Shown piece after piece: positions 35,452-44,228 of a DNA stretch of 64,000 bases. The DNA comes from DATGMP01 sp035293565 (GTDB lineage Bacteria > Pseudomonadota > Alphaproteobacteria > BOG-932 > Roseiterribacteraceae), in the NCBI GenBank assembly GCA_035293565.1, contig DATGMP010000070.1:1-64000 (forward strand). The letters run 5' to 3'. How positions within the stretch are numbered: the stretch's first letter is position 1; every line of letters begins with the position of its first letter. The translations under genes were made by a program, and so were the position numbers. The notes beneath the pieces were generated by a model. The model was not told the origin of the DNA and searched no databases. It was given only the letters and a program-made list of their open reading frames with translations.

Positions 35452-37110
35452 ATGGTTGAAGCTGAAATGCCCTCGCCGGGGCCGATTGCCGAAGCGCGCC
35501 CGGCATCGGGGCGCGCCTGGACCGCGATCGCCGCCGCGGCCTGCCTGATGGCGGCCTTGCTGCTCTATTTCACGGCCCCAAGGACCGGCGACTTCTGGTG
35601 GAGCGAGTCGTCGCGCAACGCGCTCAACGGCGCCTTCATCCTGGATCTTGTCCGCGCCCACCCGCTGGCCGACCCGAAGGGCTGGGCCTTCGCTTATTAC
35701 AACCAGTATCCGGCGCTGACCGTCTTCTTCTATCCGCCGCTCTTCTATCTGCTGGAGGGGGCGGGCTACGCCGTGTTCGGCGTCTCGCATGCCGTGGCGC
35801 AGGGGCTGGAATCGGCTTTTGTGCTCATGGCGGCCCTGGGGGGCTTCGCGCTGGCGCGCAAATTCATGTCGGCGCCGGCCGCCCTCGGCGCCGCGCTCGC
35901 CCTGATCGCGGCGCCCCAGATCGCACTCTGGGGCCGGGCGGTCATGCTGGACGTGCCGGCGCTCGCCTTCATCATTTGGGCGCTCTGGGCCACGGTCTCC
36001 TTTGCCGAGACCCGACGCCCCGGCCTCCTCTATCTCGCGGCGCTGCTGGTGCTGGCCGCGATCTACACCAAGATCAACGCGGCCTACATTCTGGCGGTAA
36101 TCGGGATCATCCTGCTCCGCGCCTGCGGAACCGCTCTGTTTCGCAACCGCCATTTCTGGATTGCGGGCCTGCTCTTCGTGATCGGGCTGGTCCCGGTCGG
36201 GATCATGGAGGCCTTTTTCGGCGCCACCAACCTCACCTCAATCGAGGGCAGCGGTGCGGCCGCCAGCCTCTATCCGCCCACCTCCCTGTCCTCCTGGCTG
36301 TTCTACGTAAGGGCGCTACCGGAGGAGCTGGGCTGGGTGCCGGCCGCGATCTCGGTCGCCGCCCTCCTGGTGGCCATCCTGATCCCGCGCTGGCGCCGGG
36401 CCGCGGGCGCCGAGATATGGGTGCCGCTCCTGTGGCTCGCCGTCGGCTATGTCGTATTCGGTCTGATCTCGCTGAAGGAGCCGCGGCACGGGATAACCTT
36501 CATGTTCCCGCTGCTGATGGTCGGCGCCTGGGGTATCGAGCGGCTGCTGGGCCGCATCGGGCCGGCGGCCGCCCTGTTCCTCGGCGTCGGAATGCTCGCC
36601 GGCACCCTGATCCTGTTCCCGGCGAAACGGATCACCGGCTATCGCGAGGCGGCCGACTTCATCGCCGCGCATGCGCCGCCCGACGCGCTCGTCATGTTCT
36701 CCGGCGCCCATGACGGCAGCTTCATCTTCAACCTGCGCGCCCACGGCGAGCGCCGGGATCTAGGGGTCTGGCGCGCCGACAAGCTGCTCTTGGACGTACC
36801 GGTCATGCGGCAGCGAGGGCTGCGCGAGATCGGCCTCACAACCGATCAGATCCGCCGGAAGATTCAAGCCCAGGGCGTCGCGTACGTCGTGGCGGAGGAC
36901 GGATTCTGGGACGATCTCGGGGTGATGCAGCGCTTCCAGTCGGTGCTCTCCGGTCCGGACTTCGAGGTTGCGGCTCGCATTCCCGTCGGCGGCGACGCCG
37001 ACGCAGGCGAACATCAGGTTACGATCTACCGGGCCGTCGGACCGGTCGCGCCGCGATCGGGCGAGCTGCTCAATCTGCCTTCCATGGCGAAAGCGCTGGC
37101 GCCGCGCTAA
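35452..37110 (+). CDS. Glycosyltransferase family 39-type (ArnT/PMT-like) membrane protein
   Basis: The 552-residue protein has a short cytoplasmic tail, about ten hydrophobic segments and a C-terminal soluble part (about residues 400-552). The early periplasmic loop contains the charged and aromatic pattern seen in ArnT/GT39 proteins (GDFWWSESSRNALNG, then YNQYPALTVFFYPPLFYLL). These enzymes move a sugar from undecaprenyl phosphate to an acceptor outside the membrane. The adjacent divergent gene could supply the donor. ATG 35452 was taken; ATG 35467 is possible. The acceptor is unknown. Confidence 0.8.
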   Translation: MVEAEMPSPGPIAEARPASGRAWTAIAAAACLMAALLLYFTAPRTGDFWWSESSRNALNGAFILDLVRAHPLADPKGWAFAYYNQYPALTVFFYPPLFYLLEGAGYAVFGVSHAVAQGLESAFVLMAALGGFALARKFMSAPAALGAALALIAAPQIALWGRAVMLDVPALAFIIWALWATVSFAETRRPGLLYLAALLVLAAIYTKINAAYILAVIGIILLRACGTALFRNRHFWIAGLLFVIGLVPVGIMEAFFGATNLTSIEGSGAAASLYPPTSLSSWLFYVRALPEELGWVPAAISVAALLVAILIPRWRRAAGAEIWVPLLWLAVGYVVFGLISLKEPRHGITFMFPLLMVGAWGIERLLGRIGPAAALFLGVGMLAGTLILFPAKRITGYREAADFIAAHAPPDALVMFSGAHDGSFIFNLRAHGERRDLGVWRADKLLLDVPVMRQRGLREIGLTTDQIRRKIQAQGVAYVVAEDGFWDDLGVMQRFQSVLSGPDFEVAARIPVGGDADAGEHQVTIYRAVGPVAPRSGELLNLPSMAKALAPR

Positions 37111-37142
37111 ACTCTCGTGTCGTTTCCCCCAAGCGGGTGCGC

Positions 37143-37796
37143 ATGCGCCAGATTCCAGAGTTCGGGCCGCTCTATGTGCTCGATCATCCATTGATCCAGC
37201 ACAAGCTGACGCTGATGCGCGACGCGCGACAGACGACGCTCGGCTTCCGCATGCTGCTGCGCGAGATCGCGAGCCTGATGGGCTACGAGATCACACGCGA
37301 CCTGCCGCTTGCCCTGGTCCCGGTCGAAACGCCGGTCGCCTCCTGCGACGCGCCGGTGCTGGCCGGCAAGAAGCTGGTGATCGTGCCGATCCTTCGCGCC
37401 GGCCTGGGCATGGCGGACGGCCTCCTTGAGCTGATCCCATCGGCCCGGATGGGTCATATCGGCATCTATCGCGACGAGAACACGCTGGAGCCGGTCGAAT
37501 ATTATGTGAAGCTGCCGAGCGCGATCGAGGAGCGGCACGTATTCCTGGTCGACCCGATGCTGGCGACCGGCGGCTCGGCGATCCACGCGGTCGACCTGCT
37601 GCTGGCGCGCGGCGCGGATCCCGCCCGGATCCGCGTGATGGCCCTGGTCGCCGCGCCCGAGGGCGTGCGCGCCTTCCGCGATCGGCACCCGACCGTGCCG
37701 GTCTATGTCGCCGCGCTCGACAGCCATCTCAACGACCGGGGCTACATCGTGCCGGGGCTCGGCGACGCCGGCGACCGGATTTTCGGCACGCGCTGA
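37143..37796 (+). CDS. upp: Uracil phosphoribosyltransferase
   Basis: The 217-residue enzyme makes UMP from uracil and PRPP in pyrimidine salvage. Features: LDHPLIQHKLTLMRD at the N-terminus, VPILRAGLGMADGLLELIP, and the PRPP-binding loop VDPMLATGGSA, then GYIVPGLGDAGDRIFGT at the C-terminus. All are diagnostic for Upp. ATG 37143 is preferred; an in-frame GTG at 37137 is also possible. It is 32 nt from the glycosyltransferase stop, with no clear terminator between. Confidence 0.95.
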   Translation: MRQIPEFGPLYVLDHPLIQHKLTLMRDARQTTLGFRMLLREIASLMGYEITRDLPLALVPVETPVASCDAPVLAGKKLVIVPILRAGLGMADGLLELIPSARMGHIGIYRDENTLEPVEYYVKLPSAIEERHVFLVDPMLATGGSAIHAVDLLLARGADPARIRVMALVAAPEGVRAFRDRHPTVPVYVAALDSHLNDRGYIVPGLGDAGDRIFGTR

Positions 37797-37883
37797 CGCG
37801 GGCACTGGCGCAGCCCGACGGCAGGCATTAGATTCTTCCGGTCCGAAGAGTCCCGGGTTCGATATTCGCGCGGAACATCGCTG

Positions 37884-38288
37884 ATGAACGACCTCGAACG
37901 CAAATGCATCACGGCCGGCCTGAAGATGACCGAGCAGAGGCGCGTCATCCTGCGGGTGCTCACCGAAGCGGCCGACCATCCGTCGGTGGACACCGTCTAT
38001 GCCCGGGCCAAGGCAGTCGACCCTTCGGTTTCGATCGCGACCGTTTATCGTACGCTGAGCCTCCTGGATCAGCTGAATCTGGTTCAGAAGCATGATTTCA
38101 AAGCGAGCTTCTCGCGCTTCGAAACCAATCTGCGCCACCATCACCATCTGATCGACATCGAAACCGGCGACGTCATCGAATTCCAGAACGACCGGTTGGA
38201 AGCGCTGAAGCGCGAAATCGCGGCCGAGCTGGGCTTCGACCTCGTCGATCACACGCTGGAGCTCTATGGGCGCAAGCGGAAAGTTTGA
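37884..38288 (+). CDS. Fur-family metal-responsive regulator
   Basis: The 134-residue protein has a winged helix (TEQRRVILRVLTEAADHPSVDTVYARAK, SIATVYRTLSLLDQLNLV) and a metal/dimer domain with RHHHHLIDIETGDVIEF (His 85-88) and Glu/Asp ligands downstream. The C-terminal CxxC zinc site of Zur and E. coli Fur is missing. In alphaproteobacteria such proteins act as Fur, Mur (manganese) or Irr; sequence alone does not decide. The window's TonB-dependent receptors are possible targets, but no Fur box was seen upstream of them. Confidence 0.9.
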   Translation: MNDLERKCITAGLKMTEQRRVILRVLTEAADHPSVDTVYARAKAVDPSVSIATVYRTLSLLDQLNLVQKHDFKASFSRFETNLRHHHHLIDIETGDVIEFQNDRLEALKREIAAELGFDLVDHTLELYGRKRKV

Positions 38289-38496
38289 GCGCGACGGCCG
38301 CGCGTCGTTGGGCGGCCCGGATTGCCGGTGCCGCGCGGCGGTAGAGCGCGCCTTCGCCGGCATGACCCGATCGGGCGCGCCCTATGACAGCGCGCTCGCC
38401 GTGGCGCTCAGGGTCTTCCAGCATCACCACCCGCACCCCGAGCTTGGGGCGCGCGAGCTGGTCGAGCGCTGGGTCTCGGCCGAAAGCGTCCATTAG
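38266..38496 (+). CDS. Small conserved-looking protein, unknown function
   Basis: A 76-residue open frame overlaps the end of the Fur-family gene by 23 nt. Its C-terminal half (SALAVALRVFQHHHPHPELGARELVERWV) reads like a real helical protein, with a HHHP turn I associate with short alphaproteobacterial proteins of unknown role. The first 30 residues are less convincing; the true start may be ATG 38362. No Shine-Dalgarno decides this. Function not assigned. Confidence 0.5.
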   Translation: MGASGKFERDGRASLGGPDCRCRAAVERAFAGMTRSGAPYDSALAVALRVFQHHHPHPELGARELVERWVSAESVH

Positions 38497-38531
38497 GACC
38501 GCGCCCACCGCACGGCATTTCGACAATTGAC

Positions 38532-38566
38532 CGGCTCATCGGGTTTGGCTAACCCGCGACGAGCCG
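38532..38566. terminator. Hairpin between small protein and LysE-type gene
   Basis: CGGCTC pairs with GAGCCG and GGGTT with AACCC around TGGCT. There is no T-tract, so it may be a weak terminator or leader structure for the next gene. Confidence 0.35.
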
Positions 38567-38618
38567 TCGGAATCACACCCCGGCCTGGGCGAGCCGGCCA
38601 CGGGGGCAGGGAGAGGAT

Positions 38619-39263
38619 TTGGACACGATCGGTGCGATCTTGCGCGGTATCGCCATTGGCCTGGCGGTGGCGATCCCCGTGGGACCGATGGCGCTGCTGT
38701 GCATGCGGCGGACTCTGGTTCGAGGCTTTGCCTTCGGCTTCGCCACGGGCTTCGGCGCAGCGCTGGCCGACCTATTCTATTCCGCGATCGCGGTGTTCGG
38801 CATCGCGGCCATCGAATCGATCCTGCTGGACTACCGCCTCGGGCTGAGCCTGATCGGCGGCATCTTTCTGCTGGCGCTCGCGGCGCGGACCGCCTTGAGC
38901 CATCCCGCAAACGAGCCGCAGGTCAGCGCTTCGACCGGCGGCATCTTGCGGACGCTCGCCAGCAGCGTCGTGCTGACGGCGACGAATCCGCTCACGGTCC
39001 TCGGCTTCATCGCCATCTTCGCGGGGCTTGGGGTAGGCAATGGGCTCACCAACACCGATCTGGCGCTCGATCTCGTCCTGGGCGTGTTCGCCGGATCGGC
39101 AGCTTGGTGGCTTCTGCTGTCGACGATCATCGCCTCCATACGGCACCTGTTCGCCCCCCGCACGCTGCACAGGCTGAATCTCGGCGCCGCGGCGCTCCTC
39201 GCCGCTTTCGGCGTCTATGAGCTGATCAGCGCGTTGAAGATGGCGGCCCCCTGGCTTTTTTGA
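38619..39263 (+). CDS. LysE-family translocator
   Basis: The 214-residue membrane protein has six hydrophobic segments and the LysE/RhtB pattern: GLAVAIPVGPMALLCMRRTLVRGFAFGFATGFGAALADL near the N-terminus and a central TATNPLTVLGFIAIFAG. Such proteins export amino acids or related small molecules. It starts with TTG at 38619, supported by AGGGAGAGGA just upstream. Its TGA stop overlaps the TTG start of the next gene by four bases, so the two are translationally coupled. Confidence 0.88.
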   Translation: MDTIGAILRGIAIGLAVAIPVGPMALLCMRRTLVRGFAFGFATGFGAALADLFYSAIAVFGIAAIESILLDYRLGLSLIGGIFLLALAARTALSHPANEPQVSASTGGILRTLASSVVLTATNPLTVLGFIAIFAGLGVGNGLTNTDLALDLVLGVFAGSAAWWLLLSTIIASIRHLFAPRTLHRLNLGAAALLAAFGVYELISALKMAAPWLF

Positions 39264-40222
39264 GCTCCGCCCGTCGGCTGCGGGCGTTGTTCTGCCTTTT
39301 GCCGCTCGCGGCGGCCGAGGCCTCGGCCGATGGTCCTCCGGCCCATGCGCAGATGGGCGACTGGCAAATCCTCTCAGTCGCGGAGGCCGGTTCCCGTCGC
39401 CTCGATTATTGCGCGGTCGAGGCCGCATTCGAGGACGGCCTCGTGCTTACCATCGAGCGCGATCGAGGCGGCCGATCGGTCATCGTCCTTCAGACGCGGG
39501 CGCCGAGCTTTGCCGCCGGAGCCCGATATGATGTCCGGATCGCCATGGAGGGCGGCGCCGCGATCGCATCGACGGGGCGCGCGTCAGACGCGAACAGCCT
39601 TGCGATACCGCTGGAGAGCCATACCGGAACCGCCTCCGCTCTGGCCCGCGGCCGGAGGCTCTCGATTATGCTGCCGCGAGAGATCATTCTATTTGCACCG
39701 AACGGCATTGATCGTGCAATCGGCGATCTAGAACGCTGCTTCGCAAATGCGGTCGAGAGCAAAGCGCGATCGGCGGATTCTCTGGTCGAACGCGTGTTGG
39801 ATCAGGCGCAAAGCGGCGCGATCCAGGTCGCGAGACCCGCGGGCTCGAGCCGGGACGAGGATCGAGAGTACGCCTGGAGCCAAGGCCCCGTCTCGGGAGG
39901 TGCCAGGGAGATTGCAATCGCCGGCGACGCCACGTTCCTCGATCTCGTCCTGACGCGACTGGATCGGCTCGTGTCCCGATGCCATGGCCATTTCGCGCCC
40001 GAACTGGACCCGCCCCGCGAAACCGCCTCAGGCGTGATCGAGACGGGCATCGCGACATGCAGCGGGACGGAGGGTGATCGCGTGGCGGCATTCGTTTATT
40101 TCAAGCGCGGCACGCGCTTCGGGGAGTTCATGCTCGAGGCGCCGGACGGCACGCGCGCGGCCGCCTTGGCCGACCGCGACAATATCGTAAAAATTGTACG
40201 AATGGTCGTTCTAGATTATTAA
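39260..40222 (+). CDS. Exported protein of unknown function
   Basis: The 320-residue protein starts at TTG 39260 (TTGA overlap with the LysE-type gene). A signal peptide is likely (RLRALFCLLPLAAAEASA). The following part, WQILSV...YCAVEAAFEDGLVLTI, and later MLPREIILF...LERCF, is reminiscent of IalB-like domains (a conserved Cys pair and beta-rich layout), but the match is weak. The C-terminal half is unassigned. It is probably periplasmic. Confidence 0.65.
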   Translation: MSSARRLRALFCLLPLAAAEASADGPPAHAQMGDWQILSVAEAGSRRLDYCAVEAAFEDGLVLTIERDRGGRSVIVLQTRAPSFAAGARYDVRIAMEGGAAIASTGRASDANSLAIPLESHTGTASALARGRRLSIMLPREIILFAPNGIDRAIGDLERCFANAVESKARSADSLVERVLDQAQSGAIQVARPAGSSRDEDREYAWSQGPVSGGAREIAIAGDATFLDLVLTRLDRLVSRCHGHFAPELDPPRETASGVIETGIATCSGTEGDRVAAFVYFKRGTRFGEFMLEAPDGTRAAALADRDNIVKIVRMVVLDY

Positions 40223-40298
40223 ATTTTGTCTCTTAAGCGTTCGGTAGGAAGTCTGAACTAGTGTTTGATGAGCACATCCGGCGGAACCCCGGCAGGAC

Positions 40299-42029
40299 AT
40301 GTTCATCAGCGAACAAGCATTCCGGCAAGCTACAACCTCTGATAGAGCGGGGCGTATCCCGGCGTCATTATTGGCGGCGGGCGACGTCGGATATGAGTGG
40401 GATCTTGCGACCGATCGCATCGCATGGTGGGGCGCGGTCGACGCGTTGTTCGCCGGCGAGGTGCCGCCGACCGGGACGGCGCTGGCGGGGCAGATAGAGC
40501 CGCAGGACGCCGCCCGCAGGAGCGGCGTCCTGGCCGATCATTACTCCACCCAAATCCCTTACGATTTCGAATTCCGCCTGCTTCGCGTCGACGGCAGCCA
40601 CCGCTGGGTGAATGACCGCGGACGCGCGGAGTTGTCGGAATCGGGGCGCCCGATCCGGCTCCTGGGCGTGCTGCGGGCGATCGATCGGCACAAGGCCCGT
40701 GAGCAGCGCCTCGAGCAGCGCGCGAATTTCGACGCCCTGACCGGCCATCTAAGCCGCGCCCGCATGCTCGAGCATGTCAACGAGCAGCTTATGAATGCCG
40801 GCCGCCGACGGCTGGGCGCCTGCTATGTGGCGATCGCCATCACCAAGCTCGATCTGATCCAGGAGGGATTCGGCCCCGAAGCCGTCGACGCCGTCGTCCT
40901 CGGCATGGCCAAGCGCTTGAGATCGCATTTGCGCGACAGCGACCTGATTGCGCGGATCAATCATGACGAGTTCGGCGTGCTCCTGACCGACTGCCCGGCC
41001 GCGGACCTGCCGCGTGTCGCCGAAAAGCTGATCACCGCGCTTCGGGGGCAGCCTGTCGAAACGACGCGCGGCGTGCTGCCCATCACCGTCTCGATCGGCG
41101 GCATCGCCCTGTCCAGGCGAGCCGCTTCCGGCCAGGAGCTGATGCTCAAGGCGGAAACCGCGCTGGCGCGCGCCAAGGCGCGAGGACACGATTGCTTTGT
41201 CGAATATAAATGGCGGGCAACGCACCAACGCGCGCAGCGGGCGGTGGTCGAGGTCGGCGAGCGGGTGCTGCGCGCACTGCGAAACGATCAGGCGCCGTTG
41301 GCCTATCAGCCGATTGTCGAGACTTCGACGGGCAAGGTCGCCTATTACGAGGCGTTGCTCCGGGTTCTCGACGACAAGGGCGTCCCCGTCGTCGCCGCGG
41401 ATTTCATTCCGGCCGTCGAGCAGCTGGGCTTGGCCCGCATCATCGATCGCCACGTCATCGAGCAGGCCGTGGCCGAGCTCGTGGAGAATCCGGATGTCAC
41501 GCTCTCGGTCAATATTTCCGGATTGACGGTCGCGGACCCGCTCTGGCTCGGGCATTTGCACGCGCTGCTCGAGCCGCAATCCGAAATCGCCAAGCGCCTG
41601 ATCATCGAGATCACGGAAACGGTCGCAATGGCGGATGTGGACGAATCCGAGCGGTTCGTCAGGGCGCTTAGAAAGCTCGGATGCCGGGTCGCGATCGACG
41701 ATTTCGGCGCCGGCTACACCTCGTTTCGCCATCTGCGGCAGCTCAATGTCGACATCGTGAAGATCGACGGCTCCTTCGTGCGCAATCTCTCGGCGAGCCG
41801 GGAAAACCAGCTCTTCGTGCGCACCCTCAACGACCTGGCGAACGGATTCGGGCTGAAGACCGTTGCCGAGTTCGTCGAAACCGCGGCCGAGGCGGAGCTC
41901 CTGGGCGAAATCGGCGTGGGCTTCCTGCAGGGCTATTATTACGGCCGGCCGCAGCTCGGGCGGGTCTGGCTCGACGACACGAACCCGGCGGAGTTCGAAC
42001 CGCCGAAGACGCGCTCGAAGCAGCGCTGA
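40299..42029 (+). CDS. PAS-GGDEF-EAL protein, probable c-di-GMP phosphodiesterase
   Basis: The 576-residue cytoplasmic protein has a PAS-like sensor (about 25-130, YDFEFRLLRVDGSHRWVNDRGRA), a GGDEF domain (about 140-305) and an EAL domain (about 320-560). The GGDEF active-site motif reads NHDEF (221-225), so cyclase activity is doubtful. The EAL domain keeps its catalytic set: YYEALLR (351-353), SVNIS, IIEITET, IDDFGAGYTS, VKIDGSFV, TVAEFVE and FLQGYYYGRP. It likely degrades c-di-GMP, with the degenerate GGDEF as a GTP-sensing module. No membrane segments. It abuts phaR with no gap, in convergent orientation. Confidence 0.9.
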   Translation: MFISEQAFRQATTSDRAGRIPASLLAAGDVGYEWDLATDRIAWWGAVDALFAGEVPPTGTALAGQIEPQDAARRSGVLADHYSTQIPYDFEFRLLRVDGSHRWVNDRGRAELSESGRPIRLLGVLRAIDRHKAREQRLEQRANFDALTGHLSRARMLEHVNEQLMNAGRRRLGACYVAIAITKLDLIQEGFGPEAVDAVVLGMAKRLRSHLRDSDLIARINHDEFGVLLTDCPAADLPRVAEKLITALRGQPVETTRGVLPITVSIGGIALSRRAASGQELMLKAETALARAKARGHDCFVEYKWRATHQRAQRAVVEVGERVLRALRNDQAPLAYQPIVETSTGKVAYYEALLRVLDDKGVPVVAADFIPAVEQLGLARIIDRHVIEQAVAELVENPDVTLSVNISGLTVADPLWLGHLHALLEPQSEIAKRLIIEITETVAMADVDESERFVRALRKLGCRVAIDDFGAGYTSFRHLRQLNVDIVKIDGSFVRNLSASRENQLFVRTLNDLANGFGLKTVAEFVETAAEAELLGEIGVGFLQGYYYGRPQLGRVWLDDTNPAEFEPPKTRSKQR

Positions 42030-42626
42030 CTATTTCTTCCCGATGCCGCCGATCTCCCGCTCGAGCTCGTCGAGACGACGCCTGAGATCGTCCAGCTCGC
42101 GGCCAGCCGGGGACGGAGAGGCCGCCGGCGCCTCCGACGCGGACGGTTCCTGCCCTGGAGCGGAGAACGGCGAGAACATCTTCATCATCATCGCCCAGTT
42201 CTGCTGGCCCATATGGCTGAGCGCATCGAACGGGAACATGCCGCCCATCGTCTTGCTGATATATTCGCGCATGCGCTCTTGATTACGCGAGAAGGTCTGC
42301 ATGCTGTAATCGAGATAGCCCGGCACGAATGCTTGCATATTGTCGCCGTAGAAGCTGATCAGCTTGCGCATGAAGCTGATCGGCAGCAGGTTCTGCCCCT
42401 TGCCTTCCTCCTCGACGATGATCTGAGTCAGCACCTGGCGGGTGATGTCCTCGCCGGTCTTGGCGTCGTAGACGACGAAATCGACGCCGTCCTTGACCAT
42501 CTGACAGAGGTGATCGAGTGTGACGTAGCTGCTCGTCGCCGTGTTGTACAATCGCCTGTTGGCGTATTTCTTGATGGTGACGGGAGGGGTATCCGACGCC
42601 GAAGGCGTAGCAGCGGTTTCGGCCAA
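42030..42626 (-). CDS. phaR: Polyhydroxyalkanoate synthesis repressor PhaR
   Basis: The 198-residue protein has the PhaR DNA-binding domain at its N-terminus: IKKYANRRLYNTATSSYVTLDHLCQMVKDG, then DAKTGEDITRQVLTQIIVEEE, and a Met/Phe-rich region, ending in a coiled-coil tail (LDDLRRRLDELEREIGG). It senses PHB granules and represses phasin and PHA genes. Start TTG 42626 is favoured because AGGAG lies 7 nt upstream; an in-frame ATG at 42641 has no Shine-Dalgarno. It is divergent from the PhaE-like/phaC/phaA genes it probably controls. Confidence 0.9.
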   Translation of the reverse strand: MAETAATPSASDTPPVTIKKYANRRLYNTATSSYVTLDHLCQMVKDGVDFVVYDAKTGEDITRQVLTQIIVEEEGKGQNLLPISFMRKLISFYGDNMQAFVPGYLDYSMQTFSRNQERMREYISKTMGGMFPFDALSHMGQQNWAMMMKMFSPFSAPGQEPSASEAPAASPSPAGRELDDLRRRLDELEREIGGIGKK

Positions 42627-42739
42627 GGGTGTTCTCCTCATGAAGCCGTTTGGGCATTTCCGCCCAAGTGAAGTATGCGACGCGGGGAAACAATTGCAAG
42701 GCGCGTTCTTCTGCGGCGCGGAAAGAGAGCGGTCGGACC

Positions 42740-43120
42740 TTGGGCAAGACGAAGGACGAGCAGGAGCATCTGGCGAAAACAGCCGCCGCTTATCTCGAGC
42801 TATGGGTCGAACATTGGGCCTCCTGCTTGGCTGCGCCCGAAACCGCCAGCACGCTGACGAAGCTCTGGGCGCCCTTCGCCGGAGCCAATTTTGACCGTTC
42901 CGCCGGACCATCCGATCCGCGGTCTCAGCCCTCGCCCCTTCGCACTGCACCTAGCGCTGGGAATGGCCGCCTTGACGAGCTCGAAAGCCGGATTGGCGTC
43001 CTCGAGCGGCGGCTCGCCGCGCTCGAGCGACCGAAGCAGTCGGCTATGGCCCGAGTTCCCCGAAAGCCTCGCAGCCGAAATAAGAAGGTCCGATCCGGGG
43101 GCCCTGTCCGCCGCGCTTGA
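42740..43120 (+). CDS. Small PhaE-like protein upstream of phaC
   Basis: From TTG 42740 (GAGAGCGG upstream) the 126-residue frame gives GKTKDEQEHLAKTAAAYLELWVEHWA, then a coiled coil (RLDELESRIGVLERRLAALE) and a basic tail. The position, length and coiled-coil end suggest a PhaE-like partner of the PHA synthase, but I am not certain. Its last 230 nt overlap the next gene in another frame. The segment up to about 43030 reads as real here; beyond it the tail looks like a shadow of phaC. Confidence 0.6.
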   Translation: MGKTKDEQEHLAKTAAAYLELWVEHWASCLAAPETASTLTKLWAPFAGANFDRSAGPSDPRSQPSPLRTAPSAGNGRLDELESRIGVLERRLAALERPKQSAMARVPRKPRSRNKKVRSGGPVRRA

Positions 43121-44186
43121 CGCAGCGATTCTGGAAGCCGCCTCGCGCTTCGCCGAGGGGGTGAGGGCCTATCGCGCCCATCCTTACCGGCGCGGTCAAG
43201 AGCACGTCGACGTCATTTGGAGCGACGGCGCGACCAATCTGCTCGATCATCGCGGCGAGGGCATTCCCGCGCTCTTCGTGCCGTCGCTGATCAATCGTGG
43301 CTGGGTGCTCGACCTTCAGCCGGGACACGGCATGCTGTCGTGGCTCGCGCGCCATGGGACGCATCCCTACCGGATCGAATGGGGGCCGCCCGGCATCGCG
43401 GAGCAGAATTTCGACATCGGCGACTATGTGATGCGCCGCCTGGAGCCGGCGCTGCAGGAGACGGTCCGGCGTTCCGGCAGGCCGGTCGTGCTGGTGGGCT
43501 ATTGCATGGGCGGTCTGCTCACGATCGCGGCAGCGGTCAGTCGACCGGATTTGGTGAGCGGGCTGGGCCTGCTCGCGACGCCGTGGGACTTCCATGCCGA
43601 GGCTGCTCAACGGTCGGAAGCGATGGCGGCGCTCTACCGGTCGATCCGTCCGGCCGCGGCGCTGCTCGGCCAGCTGCCGGTGGATCTGGTTCAAGGCTTC
43701 TTCGCGATGCCCGATCCGGTCGTAGCGTTGCGCAAGTTCCAGCGTTTCGCGACACTTGACCCCGATTCGGCGGAGGCGCGGGCCTTCGTAGCGCTCGAAG
43801 ATTGGCTCAATGACGGCGTGCCGGTGACGCTCCCGGTCGCCGACGATGCGCTGTTGGGATGGTACGGCGCAAACACCCCAGAGCGCGGCACCTGGAAGCC
43901 GGGCGCGGCGGCAATCGATCCCACCAGCCTGACGATGCCCGCCCTTGTCGCGATACCGGGCGCCGATCGCATCGTGCCTCCCGCCTCGGCGGCGGCGATC
44001 CTGGACAAGATTCCCCACGCGGAGCGCCTGGATCCGCCGCTGGGGCACATCGGCATGGTGGTCGGCCGGCGCGCCGAAGCGGCGCTCTGGCGCCCGCTGG
44101 CCGATTGGATCGCACGCACAGGTGGAGGGCGGCGGCGTGGCTCCTCGCGCAGCCGGCGCTTGCCACGGACCCGCCGGCGGACCTAA
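42891..44186 (+). CDS. PHA synthase-like alpha/beta-hydrolase (PhaC family)
   Basis: From TTG 42891 (CGGAG about 6 nt upstream) the 431-residue frame encodes an alpha/beta-hydrolase with the PHA-synthase nucleophile box GYCMGG (Cys 205, where lipases have Ser), GADRIVPP (Asp) and LGHIGMVVG (His). A helical region with ALDAAILEAASRFAEGVRAYRAHPYRRG leads into the fold. It is shorter than class I PhaC (about 590). It polymerises hydroxyacyl-CoA or is a close relative. Residues about 31-50 are low-complexity and coincide with the coiled coil of the overlapping gene. phaA follows. Confidence 0.75.
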   Translation: MTVPPDHPIRGLSPRPFALHLALGMAALTSSKAGLASSSGGSPRSSDRSSRLWPEFPESLAAEIRRSDPGALSAALDAAILEAASRFAEGVRAYRAHPYRRGQEHVDVIWSDGATNLLDHRGEGIPALFVPSLINRGWVLDLQPGHGMLSWLARHGTHPYRIEWGPPGIAEQNFDIGDYVMRRLEPALQETVRRSGRPVVLVGYCMGGLLTIAAAVSRPDLVSGLGLLATPWDFHAEAAQRSEAMAALYRSIRPAAALLGQLPVDLVQGFFAMPDPVVALRKFQRFATLDPDSAEARAFVALEDWLNDGVPVTLPVADDALLGWYGANTPERGTWKPGAAAIDPTSLTMPALVAIPGADRIVPPASAAAILDKIPHAERLDPPLGHIGMVVGRRAEAALWRPLADWIARTGGGRRRGSSRSRRLPRTRRRT

Positions 44187-44228
44187 CTTTCGCAGCGCAC
44201 AATCCACTGAGCGCTGGAGGTTCCCGTC

